64,000 bases of DNA from an uncultured Acidobacteriia bacterium (GTDB lineage: Bacteria > Acidobacteriota > Terriglobia > Bryobacterales > Bryobacteraceae). The DNA is taken from contig CAIKMJ010000041.1 in the NCBI GenBank assembly GCA_903828455.1, positions 148,518 through 212,517 on the forward strand. Direction: 5' to 3'. The translations under genes and the position numbers were made by a program. Shown here piece after piece: positions 1-8,377 of this stretch (position 1 is its first letter; every line of letters begins with the position of its first letter). The notes under the pieces are model-generated. The model was not told the origin of the DNA. It searched no databases and was given only the letters and a program-made list of their open reading frames with translations.

Positions 1-931
1 CGGCATCGATGATCCAGCGTCCGGAAACGCGGCCGGCGAGGGCGGCGAGTTCGCTGCGCAGGTCGATGTTGCGAATGGCGCTGCCGCCTTCGCGCAGAAT
101 GGTGACGTCGCGCAGCAGTTCGTAGAGCAGCTTGAGATAAGGTTCCAGCTTTTCGCTGCGGCTGCGCGCCAGGGCTTCGGAAACGGGCAGCCACGCGGCG
201 TAGGAACTGGCGCCCGCGCCGGTCTTGAGCAACGCCAGCATGGCCGCGCGGCGTTTCTGATAAAGCTCGATGTCGAGCGAAGCGGCCACGCCCGGGCTGC
301 CGCCGGAAAGCGCGATGCGGCGTTCGGCGTTGTCCAGTCCGCGGTCGCGCGCGAAGGCCTGCATGTCTTCGGCGGAGAGCGGAGAAAAATTCAGCACGAC
401 GGAGCGCGAACGGATGGTGGGCAGCAGATCGTAGGCGTTTTCGGCGGTGAGGATCAGGATCAGGTGCGCGGGCGGCTCTTCCAGAATCTTGAGCAGGGAG
501 TTGGCGGCCTGTTCGCCGGCGCGGTCGGCGTGGTCGATGAGGAAGACGCGACGGTCCCCGTGCAGCGGTTTGTACTGCGCGTGTTCCTTGAGGAGCCGCA
601 TCTGCGGGATGGAGATCTGGCGCAGCGGGCCGTCGGGCGGAAAGGTGAGGAAGTCGGGATGGGTGCTGAAGAAGAGCGGTTCGTCGTTGCGCTTGTCGGC
701 GGGGAGCTTTTCGCGCGCGGCGATGGACTGGGCGTTGGCGGGAAGGCTGAGGTCGTCGGCTTCGATCTTTTCCGGCGAGTGCAGGATGCGGGCGGCGAAG
801 CGGCGGGCGAGCGTTGCCTTGCCGAGTCCGTCGAGGCCGGCAAACAGCATGGTCTGCTGGATGCGGCCGCGTTCGATCATGCCTTCGAGCGCGGTCTGCA
901 CGTGACGGTTGCCGTGGAAGTTTTCAAACAC
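1..931 (-). CDS. holB: DNA polymerase III subunit delta' (partial, cut by window start)
   Basis: Clamp-loader AAA+ subunit of the replicative polymerase. I read it from the reverse complement because no single listed frame shows it. It begins MFENFHGNRHVQTALEGM at a GTG whose codon overlaps the tmk stop, giving an 8-nt overlap and probable translational coupling. A P-loop-like GLDGLGKATLA, a D-H-A-D-RAG stretch, the ILEEPPAHLILIL segment and TIRSRSV follow. The last corresponds to the SRC region of clamp loaders, here with Ser in place of Cys. The tmk-holB pairing is common in bacteria and supports the name. The C-terminus lies beyond base 1. About 310 codons are present, close to the usual 320-340. 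Confidence 0.85.
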   Translation of the reverse strand, partial: MFENFHGNRHVQTALEGMIERGRIQQTMLFAGLDGLGKATLARRFAARILHSPEKIEADDLSLPANAQSIAAREKLPADKRNDEPLFFSTHPDFLTFPPDGPLRQISIPQMRLLKEHAQYKPLHGDRRVFLIDHADRAGEQAANSLLKILEEPPAHLILILTAENAYDLLPTIRSRSVVLNFSPLSAEDMQAFARDRGLDNAERRIALSGGSPGVAASLDIELYQKRRAAMLALLKTGAGASSYAAWLPVSEALARSRSEKLEPYLKLLYELLRDVTILREGGSAIRNIDLRSELAALAGRVSGRWIIDA

Positions 932-1559
932 GCGCGGCGATCTCCTCGGCGACGCGACGGGCCACGGCGTCGATCGGCGCCCGCCCGTCGATCACGACGA
1001 AGCGCGCGGGCTCATGGCGCGCGAGGGCGAGATAGCCGTCGCGCACGCGGGCGTGGAAGGAAGCATGTTCATCGTCGATGCGCGATTCTTCCTGCCCGGA
1101 ACGCGCGTTGCGGCGGCGCGCGCGGGTGAGGCTGGTTTCGAGGTCGATATCGATGAGCAGCGTCAGGTCCGGCCGGAGCCCGTGGCAGGCGATGCGGTCG
1201 AGCGCGAGGATGGTGTCGGGTTCGAGGCCGCGGCCGTGGCCCTGGTAGGCGAGCGTGGAATCGGTGAAGCGGTCGCAGAGCACGACGTGGCCGGCGGCGA
1301 GCGAGGGACGGATCACTTCCTCCACGTTCTGCGCGCGGCTGGCGAAGTAGAGCATGAGCTCGGTGCGGGCGTGGATGGCGGTGTTGGCGGGGTCGAGCAG
1401 GATTTTGCGGATCTGGCGGCCGATGTCGGTGCCGCCGGGTTCCACGGTTTCGACCACGGTGCGGCCCTGTTTGCGGAGCCACTCGGCGAGCAGGCGAAGC
1501 TGCGTGGTCTTGCCGCAGCCATCGATGCCTTCAAAAGTGATGAATCGGCCCGGGTTCAT
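924..1559 (-). CDS. tmk: thymidylate kinase
   Basis: Phosphorylates dTMP to dTDP with ATP in the cytoplasm, for DNA precursor supply. The 211-residue product has the family length. It shows the P-loop GIDGCGKTTQ at residues 11-20, the EPGGTDIGRQIR segment that binds the dTMP side, and the CDRFTDSTLAYQG (DR[YFH]) motif in mid-protein. It is the first gene of a minus-strand pair with holB, with which it overlaps. It is divergent from msrP, and the 110-bp gap between them should hold both promoters. Confidence 0.95.
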   Translation of the reverse strand: MNPGRFITFEGIDGCGKTTQLRLLAEWLRKQGRTVVETVEPGGTDIGRQIRKILLDPANTAIHARTELMLYFASRAQNVEEVIRPSLAAGHVVLCDRFTDSTLAYQGHGRGLEPDTILALDRIACHGLRPDLTLLIDIDLETSLTRARRRNARSGQEESRIDDEHASFHARVRDGYLALARHEPARFVVIDGRAPIDAVARRVAEEIAARV

Positions 1560-1669
1560 GGGAACTCCGATTTTCGCAGATGAGGGGCGCGCGTCGCGCC
1601 GGCGAATTTCCCCCGGGGCTTTTGCGGGCGGCCGGCAGGGGAGTAAATTGAAGTACGGGAGCTATCGAC

Positions 1670-2614
1670 ATGAGCCGTTTGTCCGACCTTCGTTATTCCG
1701 ATGTGACGCCGCAGAGCATTTACGTGAACCGCCGCCGGTTTCTCGCGACGGCCGCAGCCGCGGCGGGCGCAATAGCCGGGCCGTTCTCGGGACAAGGGCG
1801 CGCCGCCGCGCTGACCGGCGCGAAGAGCGCGTTCAGCACGACGGAGAAGCCGACGCCGCAGCAGGTGATCACTTCGTACAACAACTACTACGAATTCGGC
1901 ACCGGCAAGGACGAGCCGGTGCGCAATGCTCCCAAGTGGAAGGTGCCGGCGCCCTGGACGGTGCAGATCGGCGGCGCGGTGGCGAAGCCGAAGACGCTGG
2001 ATCTGGACGCGATCCTGAAGCTGGCGCCGCTTGAAGAGCGCATCTACCGGCATCGCTGCGTGGAAGGCTGGTCGATCGTGGTGCCGTGGATCGGCTTTTC
2101 GCTGAGCGCGCTGCTGAAGCAGGTGGAGCCGACCGCGAAGGCGAAGTACGTGGCGTTCGAAACTTATTACGATCCGAAGGCGATGCTGTCGGCGCGCGAG
2201 GCGGGCATCCCGTTTCCGTATAAGGAAGGCCTGCGCGTCGATGAAGCGATGCATCCGCTGACGCTGCTCTCCATGGGGCTTTACGGCGAAACGCTGCCGA
2301 ATCAGAACGGAGCGCCGCTGCGGCTGGTGATTCCGTGGAAGTACGGTTTCAAGAGCATTAAGTCGATCAATAAAATCACGTTCACCGAGAAGCAGCCCGA
2401 CACGGCGTGGGCGACTTACGCGCCGAACGAGTACGGGTTTTATTCCAACGTGAATCCGAAGCGCGACCATCCGCGCTGGAGCCAGGCCAGCGAGAACCGG
2501 CTCGGCGAAGGCTTCCTCGGCAAAGGCACGCGGCGTCCCACCGAGATGTTCAACGGCTATGCGGCGCAGGTTGCCGGTCTTTACAACGGCATGGATCTCA
2601 TGCGTAACTATTAG
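1670..2614 (+). CDS. msrP: protein-methionine-sulfoxide reductase, molybdenum catalytic subunit MsrP (YedY)
   Basis: Periplasmic Mo-molybdopterin enzyme that repairs oxidised methionine in envelope proteins, taking electrons from the membrane haem protein MsrQ. The 314-residue product carries a twin-arginine signal (RRRFLATAAAAAGA, residues 21-34), as expected for a folded cofactor protein exported by Tat. The YRHRCVEGWS block contains the molybdenum-ligand cysteine (C131). The length fits the family. The partner msrQ starts 25 bp downstream on the same strand, so the pair is a classic msrPQ operon. Confidence 0.93.
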   Translation: MSRLSDLRYSDVTPQSIYVNRRRFLATAAAAAGAIAGPFSGQGRAAALTGAKSAFSTTEKPTPQQVITSYNNYYEFGTGKDEPVRNAPKWKVPAPWTVQIGGAVAKPKTLDLDAILKLAPLEERIYRHRCVEGWSIVVPWIGFSLSALLKQVEPTAKAKYVAFETYYDPKAMLSAREAGIPFPYKEGLRVDEAMHPLTLLSMGLYGETLPNQNGAPLRLVIPWKYGFKSIKSINKITFTEKQPDTAWATYAPNEYGFYSNVNPKRDHPRWSQASENRLGEGFLGKGTRRPTEMFNGYAAQVAGLYNGMDLMRNY

Positions 2615-2639
2615 CCGGTTTGCGGCGAAGTTCAGGTGT

Positions 2640-3287
2640 ATGCCGAAAATTCTGGCCAGCAAGTGGACGAAGGCCGCAGTGTTTCTTGTTTGTCTCGCGC
2701 CGGCAGGATATCTTCTGGCGCTGGGCGGGCTGGAGTATCGCGCGCAGGTGCAGGGTATCGGGCAACCGGGGAACCTGACGGGCGATCCGATCAAATACAT
2801 CACGCATTTTACGGGCGACTGGACGCTGCGATTCCTGCTGCTCACGCTGGCCGTGACGCCGCTGCGCAAACTGCTGAACCAGCCGCAGTTGGCGCGCTAT
2901 CGCCGCATGATCGGACTGTACGCATTTTTCTATGGCTGCGTGCACCTGATGATCTGGATGGGGCTCGACAAAGAGTTCGCCGGCGCGGAACTGTGGAAGG
3001 ACATTCTGGAACGCTGGTACATCACGGTGGGCATGGCATCGCTGCTGGGGATGCTGCCGCTGGCGGTGACGTCGACGGCCGGGTGGATCCGGCGGATGGG
3101 CTTCGTGAAGTGGCAGCGGCTGCACCGGCTGGTGTACGGATGTGCCGCGCTGGGCGTGATCCATTACTACCTGCTGGTGAAGTCCGACATCCGTTTGCCG
3201 CTGCTCTACGGCGCGATTCTGGCGGTGCTGCTGTCCTATCGCTTTGCGGTGCGGAGGCGCAAGGCCGGCGCGGTTGCGGCGCGCTAG
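2640..3287 (+). CDS. msrQ: MsrQ haem-binding membrane subunit
   Basis: Inner-membrane b-haem protein of the ferric reductase-like transmembrane family that passes electrons from quinones to MsrP. I start it at the ATG at 2640 (MPKILASKW), giving 215 residues. An upstream in-frame start would add a tail that lies over msrP and shows no family features. Hydrophobic helices include AAVFLVCLAPAGYLLALGGL near the N-terminus, WTLRFLLLTLAVTPLRKLL, and MIGLYAFFYGCVHLMIWMGL. Conserved-type haem-ligand histidines occur in 'GCVHLMIW', 'RLHRLVY' and 'VIHYYLL'. It follows msrP in an operon. Confidence 0.92.
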   Translation: MPKILASKWTKAAVFLVCLAPAGYLLALGGLEYRAQVQGIGQPGNLTGDPIKYITHFTGDWTLRFLLLTLAVTPLRKLLNQPQLARYRRMIGLYAFFYGCVHLMIWMGLDKEFAGAELWKDILERWYITVGMASLLGMLPLAVTSTAGWIRRMGFVKWQRLHRLVYGCAALGVIHYYLLVKSDIRLPLLYGAILAVLLSYRFAVRRRKAGAVAAR

Positions 3288-3294
3288 CCGCGGA

Positions 3295-3708
3295 TTACAA
3301 GTCGCCCTGGCGGACGAACTCGATGGCGCGCGAAAATTCCGCGAGGACGCGGCGGCTGCGGTGGAGCATCCGCTTGCCTGGCTCGGTGAGTGAGACGCCG
3401 CTCGAAGTGCGATCCAGCAACTCGACGCCGAGGTGGCGTTCAAGGTCGCGGATCTGGCGGCTGAGGGGCGGCTGCGAAACGTTCAGCGAGCGGGCGGCGC
3501 GGCCAAAGTGCCCGTGTTCGGCGACGGCGACAAAATAGCGAAGATGGCGCAGTTCGATGGCGCCGTGATTCGATCCGTTGACGTGATGGTGGCTGGCCGG
3601 GTGAGCGCGTTCAGGGTTGTTGTCCGGGGATTCCTGTTCGTACCAGGATTGCTTTCCGTCATTGAAACTGGCCTGCATACGCAACTCGTAGCGCAACTGT
3701 TGCGCCAT
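3295..3708 (-). CDS. truncated LysR-type protein, DNA-binding domain only
   Basis: The last ~88 residues are a textbook LysR N-terminal winged helix-turn-helix: ELRHLRYFVAVAEHGHFGRA, SLNVSQPPLSRQIRDLE, HLGVELLDRTSSGVSLTEPG. After the linker helix (RVLAEFSRAIEFVRQGDL) a stop codon appears, so the whole ~200-residue effector-binding domain is absent. The codon where a LysR protein normally starts (M-E-L-R-H-L) reads ATC here. An ORF can therefore only begin ~49 codons upstream at a non-homologous stretch. It ends 7 bp from the msrQ stop and no remnant of the missing domain is visible. This is most likely a gene remnant; a single-domain regulator is possible. Confidence 0.6.
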   Translation of the reverse strand: MAQQLRYELRMQASFNDGKQSWYEQESPDNNPERAHPASHHHVNGSNHGAIELRHLRYFVAVAEHGHFGRAARSLNVSQPPLSRQIRDLERHLGVELLDRTSSGVSLTEPGKRMLHRSRRVLAEFSRAIEFVRQGDL

Positions 3709-3817
3709 CCCGCCGCAATGGAAACAGACTGCTTGCCGGATGCGTTGCGGCGAATCGCGTACAACAGCTGGGTTGCCGCGCTATATCGCGCAGGCCGCGC
3801 AGCAGGCCCGGGGGCCA

Positions 3818-5278
3818 CTATTTCGCCGGCAGCAGGCCGAGCGATTTGAGGATGGCGGGCTTGGTCTCTTCGACCGCAAGCGTCTCGTGGCACAGACCGC
3901 AATCCTGACTGATGGCCTTTTTTGCGCCGCCGTCCGCCGCCACGGTGTTGTGGCTCTCATCGTGGCATCGGAAGCAGCCCGGTGAATCCGAGTGGCCGAG
4001 GTTATTGGGATAAGTCCCCCACGTGACCCTGAACTCGGGGAAGACGTTGCGCTGCCAGGCCGCCAGGAGGGCCGCGCCGGAGCGCCGGATGTCGTCAGCC
4101 TGCTTCGCCGCCACCTCCGGATACTTTTCCCGATAGAAAGCCTCGAACGCGGCGGGAATCTTCTGCGCGGCTTCTTCGTCGGAAGTGTAGGATGCCTTGA
4201 GCACGGCGACGCCGGTCTTGTGGGCGAAGGGCAGGGAGGCGGCGATGTCGCCCGTCGCCATGGCCTTGTCGACGGCCTTGTCGGGGAGGTCGAAGGTGTG
4301 GGTGGGGCGGTTATGGCAGTCGGCGCACTGCATCGTGTAGTGCGGCAGGCTGCCGATGGCATCGGGTTTCGCATCGGCCGTCACGTAGCTGCGGGTCTGA
4401 CCTTTGGCGGCGTCGTGGTATTCGACCCACGGAATCGTCTGCCGCGTGGAATCGGTGGCGGCGTAGCGGATCTCCACGCCCGCTCCCATGTGAGCCGAGT
4501 GGATGCCGGCCGCCTTGCCGCCGCCCACCTGCATCATGAGCACGGTGTCGATGCGGGTATTGGCCTGGTCGTCTTTGAAGCCGGTGATGACGCGCAGTTT
4601 GGAACCGCTGCTCCGCTCGCGGGAGTGGCACTGTTCGCAGGTTTCGGCAGAGGGCGCGAGACGGTTGCTGGCGAGGCCGGAAGGCAGCGGGCGCGGGAAT
4701 GAATTGAAAGCCACGAGGCGCAGCTGGTGAGCGCCGTTGATCTTGGCGGCAAACCATCCGCTGGCGCCGGGCGTGATGTGGCAGTCCACGCAGGCGACCT
4801 TCTGGTGCGTGCCGGTCAGGTGGGAGACGAACTCCGGCTTCATGACGTGGCAGCTTTGTCCGCAGAACTGGTTGGTGTCCATCTGCTCCACGGCGCGGTA
4901 GGTGAGCTGGCTCCCGATCACCAGATTGATGGCGGTCATGATGCCGATGAAGAGGGCGACGCGCTGGAAAATGGCTCGCCGGTTCGGCACCACGGCAAAG
5001 CCGCGGACAATCCGGCGCTTGCCGAGATACATGCCGACCGGGATCAGAAGCAGGCCGAGGAAGAAGACCATCGGGATGCCGATGAAGGCCAGCAGTCCGA
5101 TGTAGGGGTTATCGACGCGGCCCCGCATGTGGAGCGGCAGCACGAACAGCCAGGAGCAGCCCGCCGTGGTGACCAGCGCAACGCCGAGCATGCCCAGCCA
5201 GTGGCTGGTGAGGAGGGAAAGGACGGGGCGCTTATCGTCCAGCGCGGGGATGCGGTCCGGGCCGCTAGCGTTTGGCAC
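3818..5278 (-). CDS. NapC/NirT-type inner-membrane multihaem cytochrome c (ImcH-like architecture)
   Basis: Predicted quinol-oxidising entry point of the electron conduit encoded upstream. The 486-residue product has three N-terminal membrane helices (about 28-51, 58-86 and 106-125). A NapC/NirT-like periplasmic part follows, beginning with FCGQSCHVMKPEF, a CX3CH site, then VACVDCHITPGAS. Four more CXXCH motifs follow (CEQCH, CADCH, CFRCH, CGLCH), for six haem sites. From memory of the families, three helices plus NapC plus many haems resembles Geobacter ImcH more than the single-helix tetrahaem CymA of Shewanella. The start overlaps the preceding tetrahaem gene by 14 nt. It is the last gene of the operon. 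Confidence 0.85.
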   Translation of the reverse strand: MPNASGPDRIPALDDKRPVLSLLTSHWLGMLGVALVTTAGCSWLFVLPLHMRGRVDNPYIGLLAFIGIPMVFFLGLLLIPVGMYLGKRRIVRGFAVVPNRRAIFQRVALFIGIMTAINLVIGSQLTYRAVEQMDTNQFCGQSCHVMKPEFVSHLTGTHQKVACVDCHITPGASGWFAAKINGAHQLRLVAFNSFPRPLPSGLASNRLAPSAETCEQCHSRERSSGSKLRVITGFKDDQANTRIDTVLMMQVGGGKAAGIHSAHMGAGVEIRYAATDSTRQTIPWVEYHDAAKGQTRSYVTADAKPDAIGSLPHYTMQCADCHNRPTHTFDLPDKAVDKAMATGDIAASLPFAHKTGVAVLKASYTSDEEAAQKIPAAFEAFYREKYPEVAAKQADDIRRSGAALLAAWQRNVFPEFRVTWGTYPNNLGHSDSPGCFRCHDESHNTVAADGGAKKAISQDCGLCHETLAVEETKPAILKSLGLLPAK

Positions 5279-6410
5279 TGCCGGCCTCCCGCGTGTTCAG
5301 GTAGGCGATGACGTCAGACATTTCCTTTTCACTGAACCGCGGCCAGGCCAGATGCTTTTGCTGCATCAGGCTCAGCATGGAGGGGCCGTGACGCCACAGG
5401 GCGGCGATGATCGATATGCCGGTAAAATCCTTCGTGCCGGCGAGCGCCGGAGCGCCGCTTGAGGCATCGTCATGACAGGTGGAGCAGTTCCTCGCGGCGA
5501 ACACTTTTTTCCCGCGAACGGCATCGCCGCCGTTGTCCAGAAGGCGCCGCGTCCAGATGAAACTGGCAACGTCTCGCATCTCACCTGGCTGGAACCTGAC
5601 CCCGGCTGACGACATGGCAATTCCATGATTCCACATGTCGGCCGCCACATCGGTGAGAGTCTGGCCGGCAAGGCCGGCGGAAAGGAATGTTTCCGGCGAC
5701 GTGTGGCAGCCGAGGCAGCCTTTGGTCTCGAACAGTTTCTCGCCGCTGGCGGGCGAGGCGGTGCGGAAGACGCCCGGTTCCGGCGGGTTGGCCGGGATGT
5801 TGCGGAGATAGACGATGAGATCGGCCACGTCCTGACCGGAAAGCCGCGGCCATTTGATGTTCTTGACGGCCATCAGATCGTGCATGGTGGAGGCGTGATT
5901 CCACATCTGCTCGATCATGCCGATCGGGTCGTTGAGCGAGGTCCAGTGGCTCACCAGCTGCACGCCGGAGATCTTCGTCTCCGTGAGGCCGTGGCAGGCC
6001 GAGCAGGACCTGGAAGTAAAAAGCTGCTTGCCGCGCCCGGCGTCGCCCGGGTTTTCAAAGAAGCGCTTGGAGTAGAAGAAGGCGAACAGATCGGCGGCGG
6101 CCTGATCGTCCATCGGCTTGACGGCGATCTTGCGGGCATCCATGGCCGCCCACATGGTGGGGGCGTGGTTCCACATCGTGCTGGCCAGCAGCGAGGGCGT
6201 GAAGCCGCGGTCGATGATGCGGCCGAGGTCGGGACCGATGGTCTTTTCGGCGGCCGCCGCGTTGCCGCCGATCCGGTGGCACTGGCTGCAGGAGACGTCA
6301 GCGAACACCTGCGCGCCGCGCGTCGAATCGGTAGCCGGCGTTGCCGCCGGCAGCGCCACCGCGGTCAGCAGCACGGCGGACACCAGCCGGATTTTCCGGA
6401 TGCAGTTCAT
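5265..6410 (-). CDS. tetrahaem cytochrome c with repeated class I-like modules
   Basis: Probable periplasmic electron carrier between the NapC/NirT protein and the outer-membrane complex. I start at the ATG at 6410 (MNCIRKIRLVSAVLLTAVAL), which overlaps the barrel-gene stop as ATGA and gives a Sec signal. The 381-residue protein has four CXXCH sites (CSQCH, CSACH, CLGCH, CSTCH), spaced about evenly. Each is followed by a recurring block of the type 'MWNH.. TMW/H..M' and 'WPR(L/F)S..D(V/I)...YL', as in tandem cytochrome c modules. The repeats suggest internal duplication of a roughly 85-100 residue unit. It overlaps both neighbours, so coupled translation is likely. Confidence 0.82.
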   Translation of the reverse strand: MNCIRKIRLVSAVLLTAVALPAATPATDSTRGAQVFADVSCSQCHRIGGNAAAAEKTIGPDLGRIIDRGFTPSLLASTMWNHAPTMWAAMDARKIAVKPMDDQAAADLFAFFYSKRFFENPGDAGRGKQLFTSRSCSACHGLTETKISGVQLVSHWTSLNDPIGMIEQMWNHASTMHDLMAVKNIKWPRLSGQDVADLIVYLRNIPANPPEPGVFRTASPASGEKLFETKGCLGCHTSPETFLSAGLAGQTLTDVAADMWNHGIAMSSAGVRFQPGEMRDVASFIWTRRLLDNGGDAVRGKKVFAARNCSTCHDDASSGAPALAGTKDFTGISIIAALWRHGPSMLSLMQQKHLAWPRFSEKEMSDVIAYLNTREAGSAKR

Positions 6411-8377
6411 TTGGTCAACCTCATCCCGGTGGTTACCATTTGCGTCCGAAACGCCTGGTAGCCGTAGAAATTCTCTTCGAATCCGTAATACCGCCATTCG
6501 CTCACCCATGCAAGGGTTTTGTTTACGGGCATCGAAAGCCGGGCGAGCGGCTGATAGAAATGCGTCGGGTTACTGCCCGACGACATATAGAGCGATCCGC
6601 CGAGGGAGAGCTTCACGATCCGGGTCTTCTGAACCGGAAGGTTGGCGTCGAAATAACCGGTGGCGACGTGGCTGTTGTCGCGATAGAAAGAGATGCCCGG
6701 GCGCTCATACGCGGGGTCGAGATAGCTGATCTCCGAACGGAGCGTGGAACGGGTGTAGGACCCCTGGAAGTCCCAGCGTTTTCCGCCGGCCGGCGCGAAG
6801 AGGAAAGATGCGGTCTCCTGATGCGACAGGTAGTCGTAATGCAGGCCGGCGTTGGGATTGTTATTGTTCAGGACCGAGACGCTGGCTGCGAGGCTCAGGG
6901 ACGGCGTGACCTGGTAGCGTCCGCGCACGCGGCCCTTCTGGTAGTTGTAAAGGCTGGTGCGGAAGTAACTGCCGGTGCTGACGCCGTCTTCGAAATCGGC
7001 ATTCAGCGAAACTTTGGTCAGCGGGCGGTAGGCGATCCCCGCCAGCGCGACATTGCGGCGGACGGTGCCGGTCTCGACCGCTGCAAGCTCGGCGACGGGA
7101 AGGATGACATCCGACGCATTGCCCCACACGTAGCGATAACCGGCCCGCAGCGTCACTTTCGGCATCACTTCCAGCATGGCGCTGAGTTCGGCCTGATTGT
7201 AGTTGTTCACCAGCTTATTGCTCAGCAGTGAGTTGATCGTTGCCGGGCCGGAAGCGAGCGAAGTTCCGGTAAGTGTCTGCGCATTCACGTCCGACGAACT
7301 GGTGTGCATCCGGTCGGTGAACCAGGAGGGCAGCAGGCGCAGTTGGCGGAAGGGGCGCAGTTCCGCGCCGAGACTGCCGGTGGTGTGCGGCAGCTTCGAG
7401 ACCGCCGAGGCGATGCTCTGTTCGCCGGTGTAAAAAATCAGCTGGCTCAGCAGGATCTGATTGCCGCTGTCGAACTGCTGGTAGTTCACCGTGGAACGCG
7501 GCTGGCTGAACAGGAACTGGCCGTAGAGATCGAACCACGATGCGATGTTCGCCGTGAGCAGCGCCTTGGTGTAGATGCTGTCGCCGCGCACGCGGTACGC
7601 CTGCGACAGGCTGGTGAGGTCGAGCTTCTGGCCCAGCACGGCGCTGAAGGAATTGCCGTAGTTGGTGCCGCTGCCGGCGGCCATGCCCAGTTGCTGGTCG
7701 TCGCGGAAGGTGGTGCCGCCCTGTTCCAGCGTGACGTGGAAGCGGCGCTGCTCGATCCGGGCACCGCCGCGGTAGTTGTTGGTGGAATTGGTGACGATGC
7801 TGCCCACCGGGAACTCGTCGTCATTCGAAACGAAGGTAGCGACGCCGTTGCCGGTCGACGAATTGCGGTCGTAAACCAGATACGGGACCAGCCAGCTTTC
7901 GGGCAGCAAGGTCAGCTGGTAGCTGCCCATGCGCTGGCGCGTATCGAGCGATTGTTCGTTCAGCGTGACGCCGCCCGAGAGGCGCGGGTCGGCGAACGAC
8001 GGCAGGTTGCTGTAGTAGGCGATATTCCGGTAGTCGGCGCTGAAGTCGTAGAGCTTGTGCCGGCGCACGTCGACGTGGAGGGTGGCGTAGGGATCGTCGC
8101 CCCAGTTATAGGCGCGGACGGTGACGCTGTCGAACAGCCGGTGCTTCGGATCGGAAATGGTGAATTCGGTGCCCAGCAGTTTGGGGCCGGAGCCGAGGTC
8201 GACCACGCTGCGGTACGTATTGAAGCTGCCGCCGGTGCCGACCCATCGATAACCGAGATCGACGAAGCCGCTGATACCGGCCTCGCCGGATGGCACGGAC
8301 GAAGCCGCGGCCGGCAATTCCTGGGGCAGCGCCGGAAGCGCACAGGCCAGAGCGAGAGCGGGAAGCAGGAGTCTCAT
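6407..8377 (-). CDS. MtrB/PioB-family outer-membrane beta-barrel
   Basis: Predicted porin sheath that holds the periplasmic decahaem cytochrome inside the outer membrane. The start is the ATG at 8377 (MRLLLPALALACALPALPQ, a Sec signal), with a 4-nt ATGA overlap on the preceding decahaem gene. It has 656 residues, near the usual length for MtrB/PioB. The mature part is rich in alternating aromatic strands typical of a large barrel, for example YSNLPSFADPRL, RIEQRRFHVTLEQGGTTF, PKVTLRAGYRYVWG and AWVSEWRYYGF. No haem motif is present. The family call rests on barrel character plus position between MtrA-like and other cytochromes; a profile search against PF11854 (MtrB_PioB) would settle it. Confidence 0.82.
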   Translation of the reverse strand: MRLLLPALALACALPALPQELPAAASSVPSGEAGISGFVDLGYRWVGTGGSFNTYRSVVDLGSGPKLLGTEFTISDPKHRLFDSVTVRAYNWGDDPYATLHVDVRRHKLYDFSADYRNIAYYSNLPSFADPRLSGGVTLNEQSLDTRQRMGSYQLTLLPESWLVPYLVYDRNSSTGNGVATFVSNDDEFPVGSIVTNSTNNYRGGARIEQRRFHVTLEQGGTTFRDDQQLGMAAGSGTNYGNSFSAVLGQKLDLTSLSQAYRVRGDSIYTKALLTANIASWFDLYGQFLFSQPRSTVNYQQFDSGNQILLSQLIFYTGEQSIASAVSKLPHTTGSLGAELRPFRQLRLLPSWFTDRMHTSSSDVNAQTLTGTSLASGPATINSLLSNKLVNNYNQAELSAMLEVMPKVTLRAGYRYVWGNASDVILPVAELAAVETGTVRRNVALAGIAYRPLTKVSLNADFEDGVSTGSYFRTSLYNYQKGRVRGRYQVTPSLSLAASVSVLNNNNPNAGLHYDYLSHQETASFLFAPAGGKRWDFQGSYTRSTLRSEISYLDPAYERPGISFYRDNSHVATGYFDANLPVQKTRIVKLSLGGSLYMSSGSNPTHFYQPLARLSMPVNKTLAWVSEWRYYGFEENFYGYQAFRTQMVTTGMRLTK

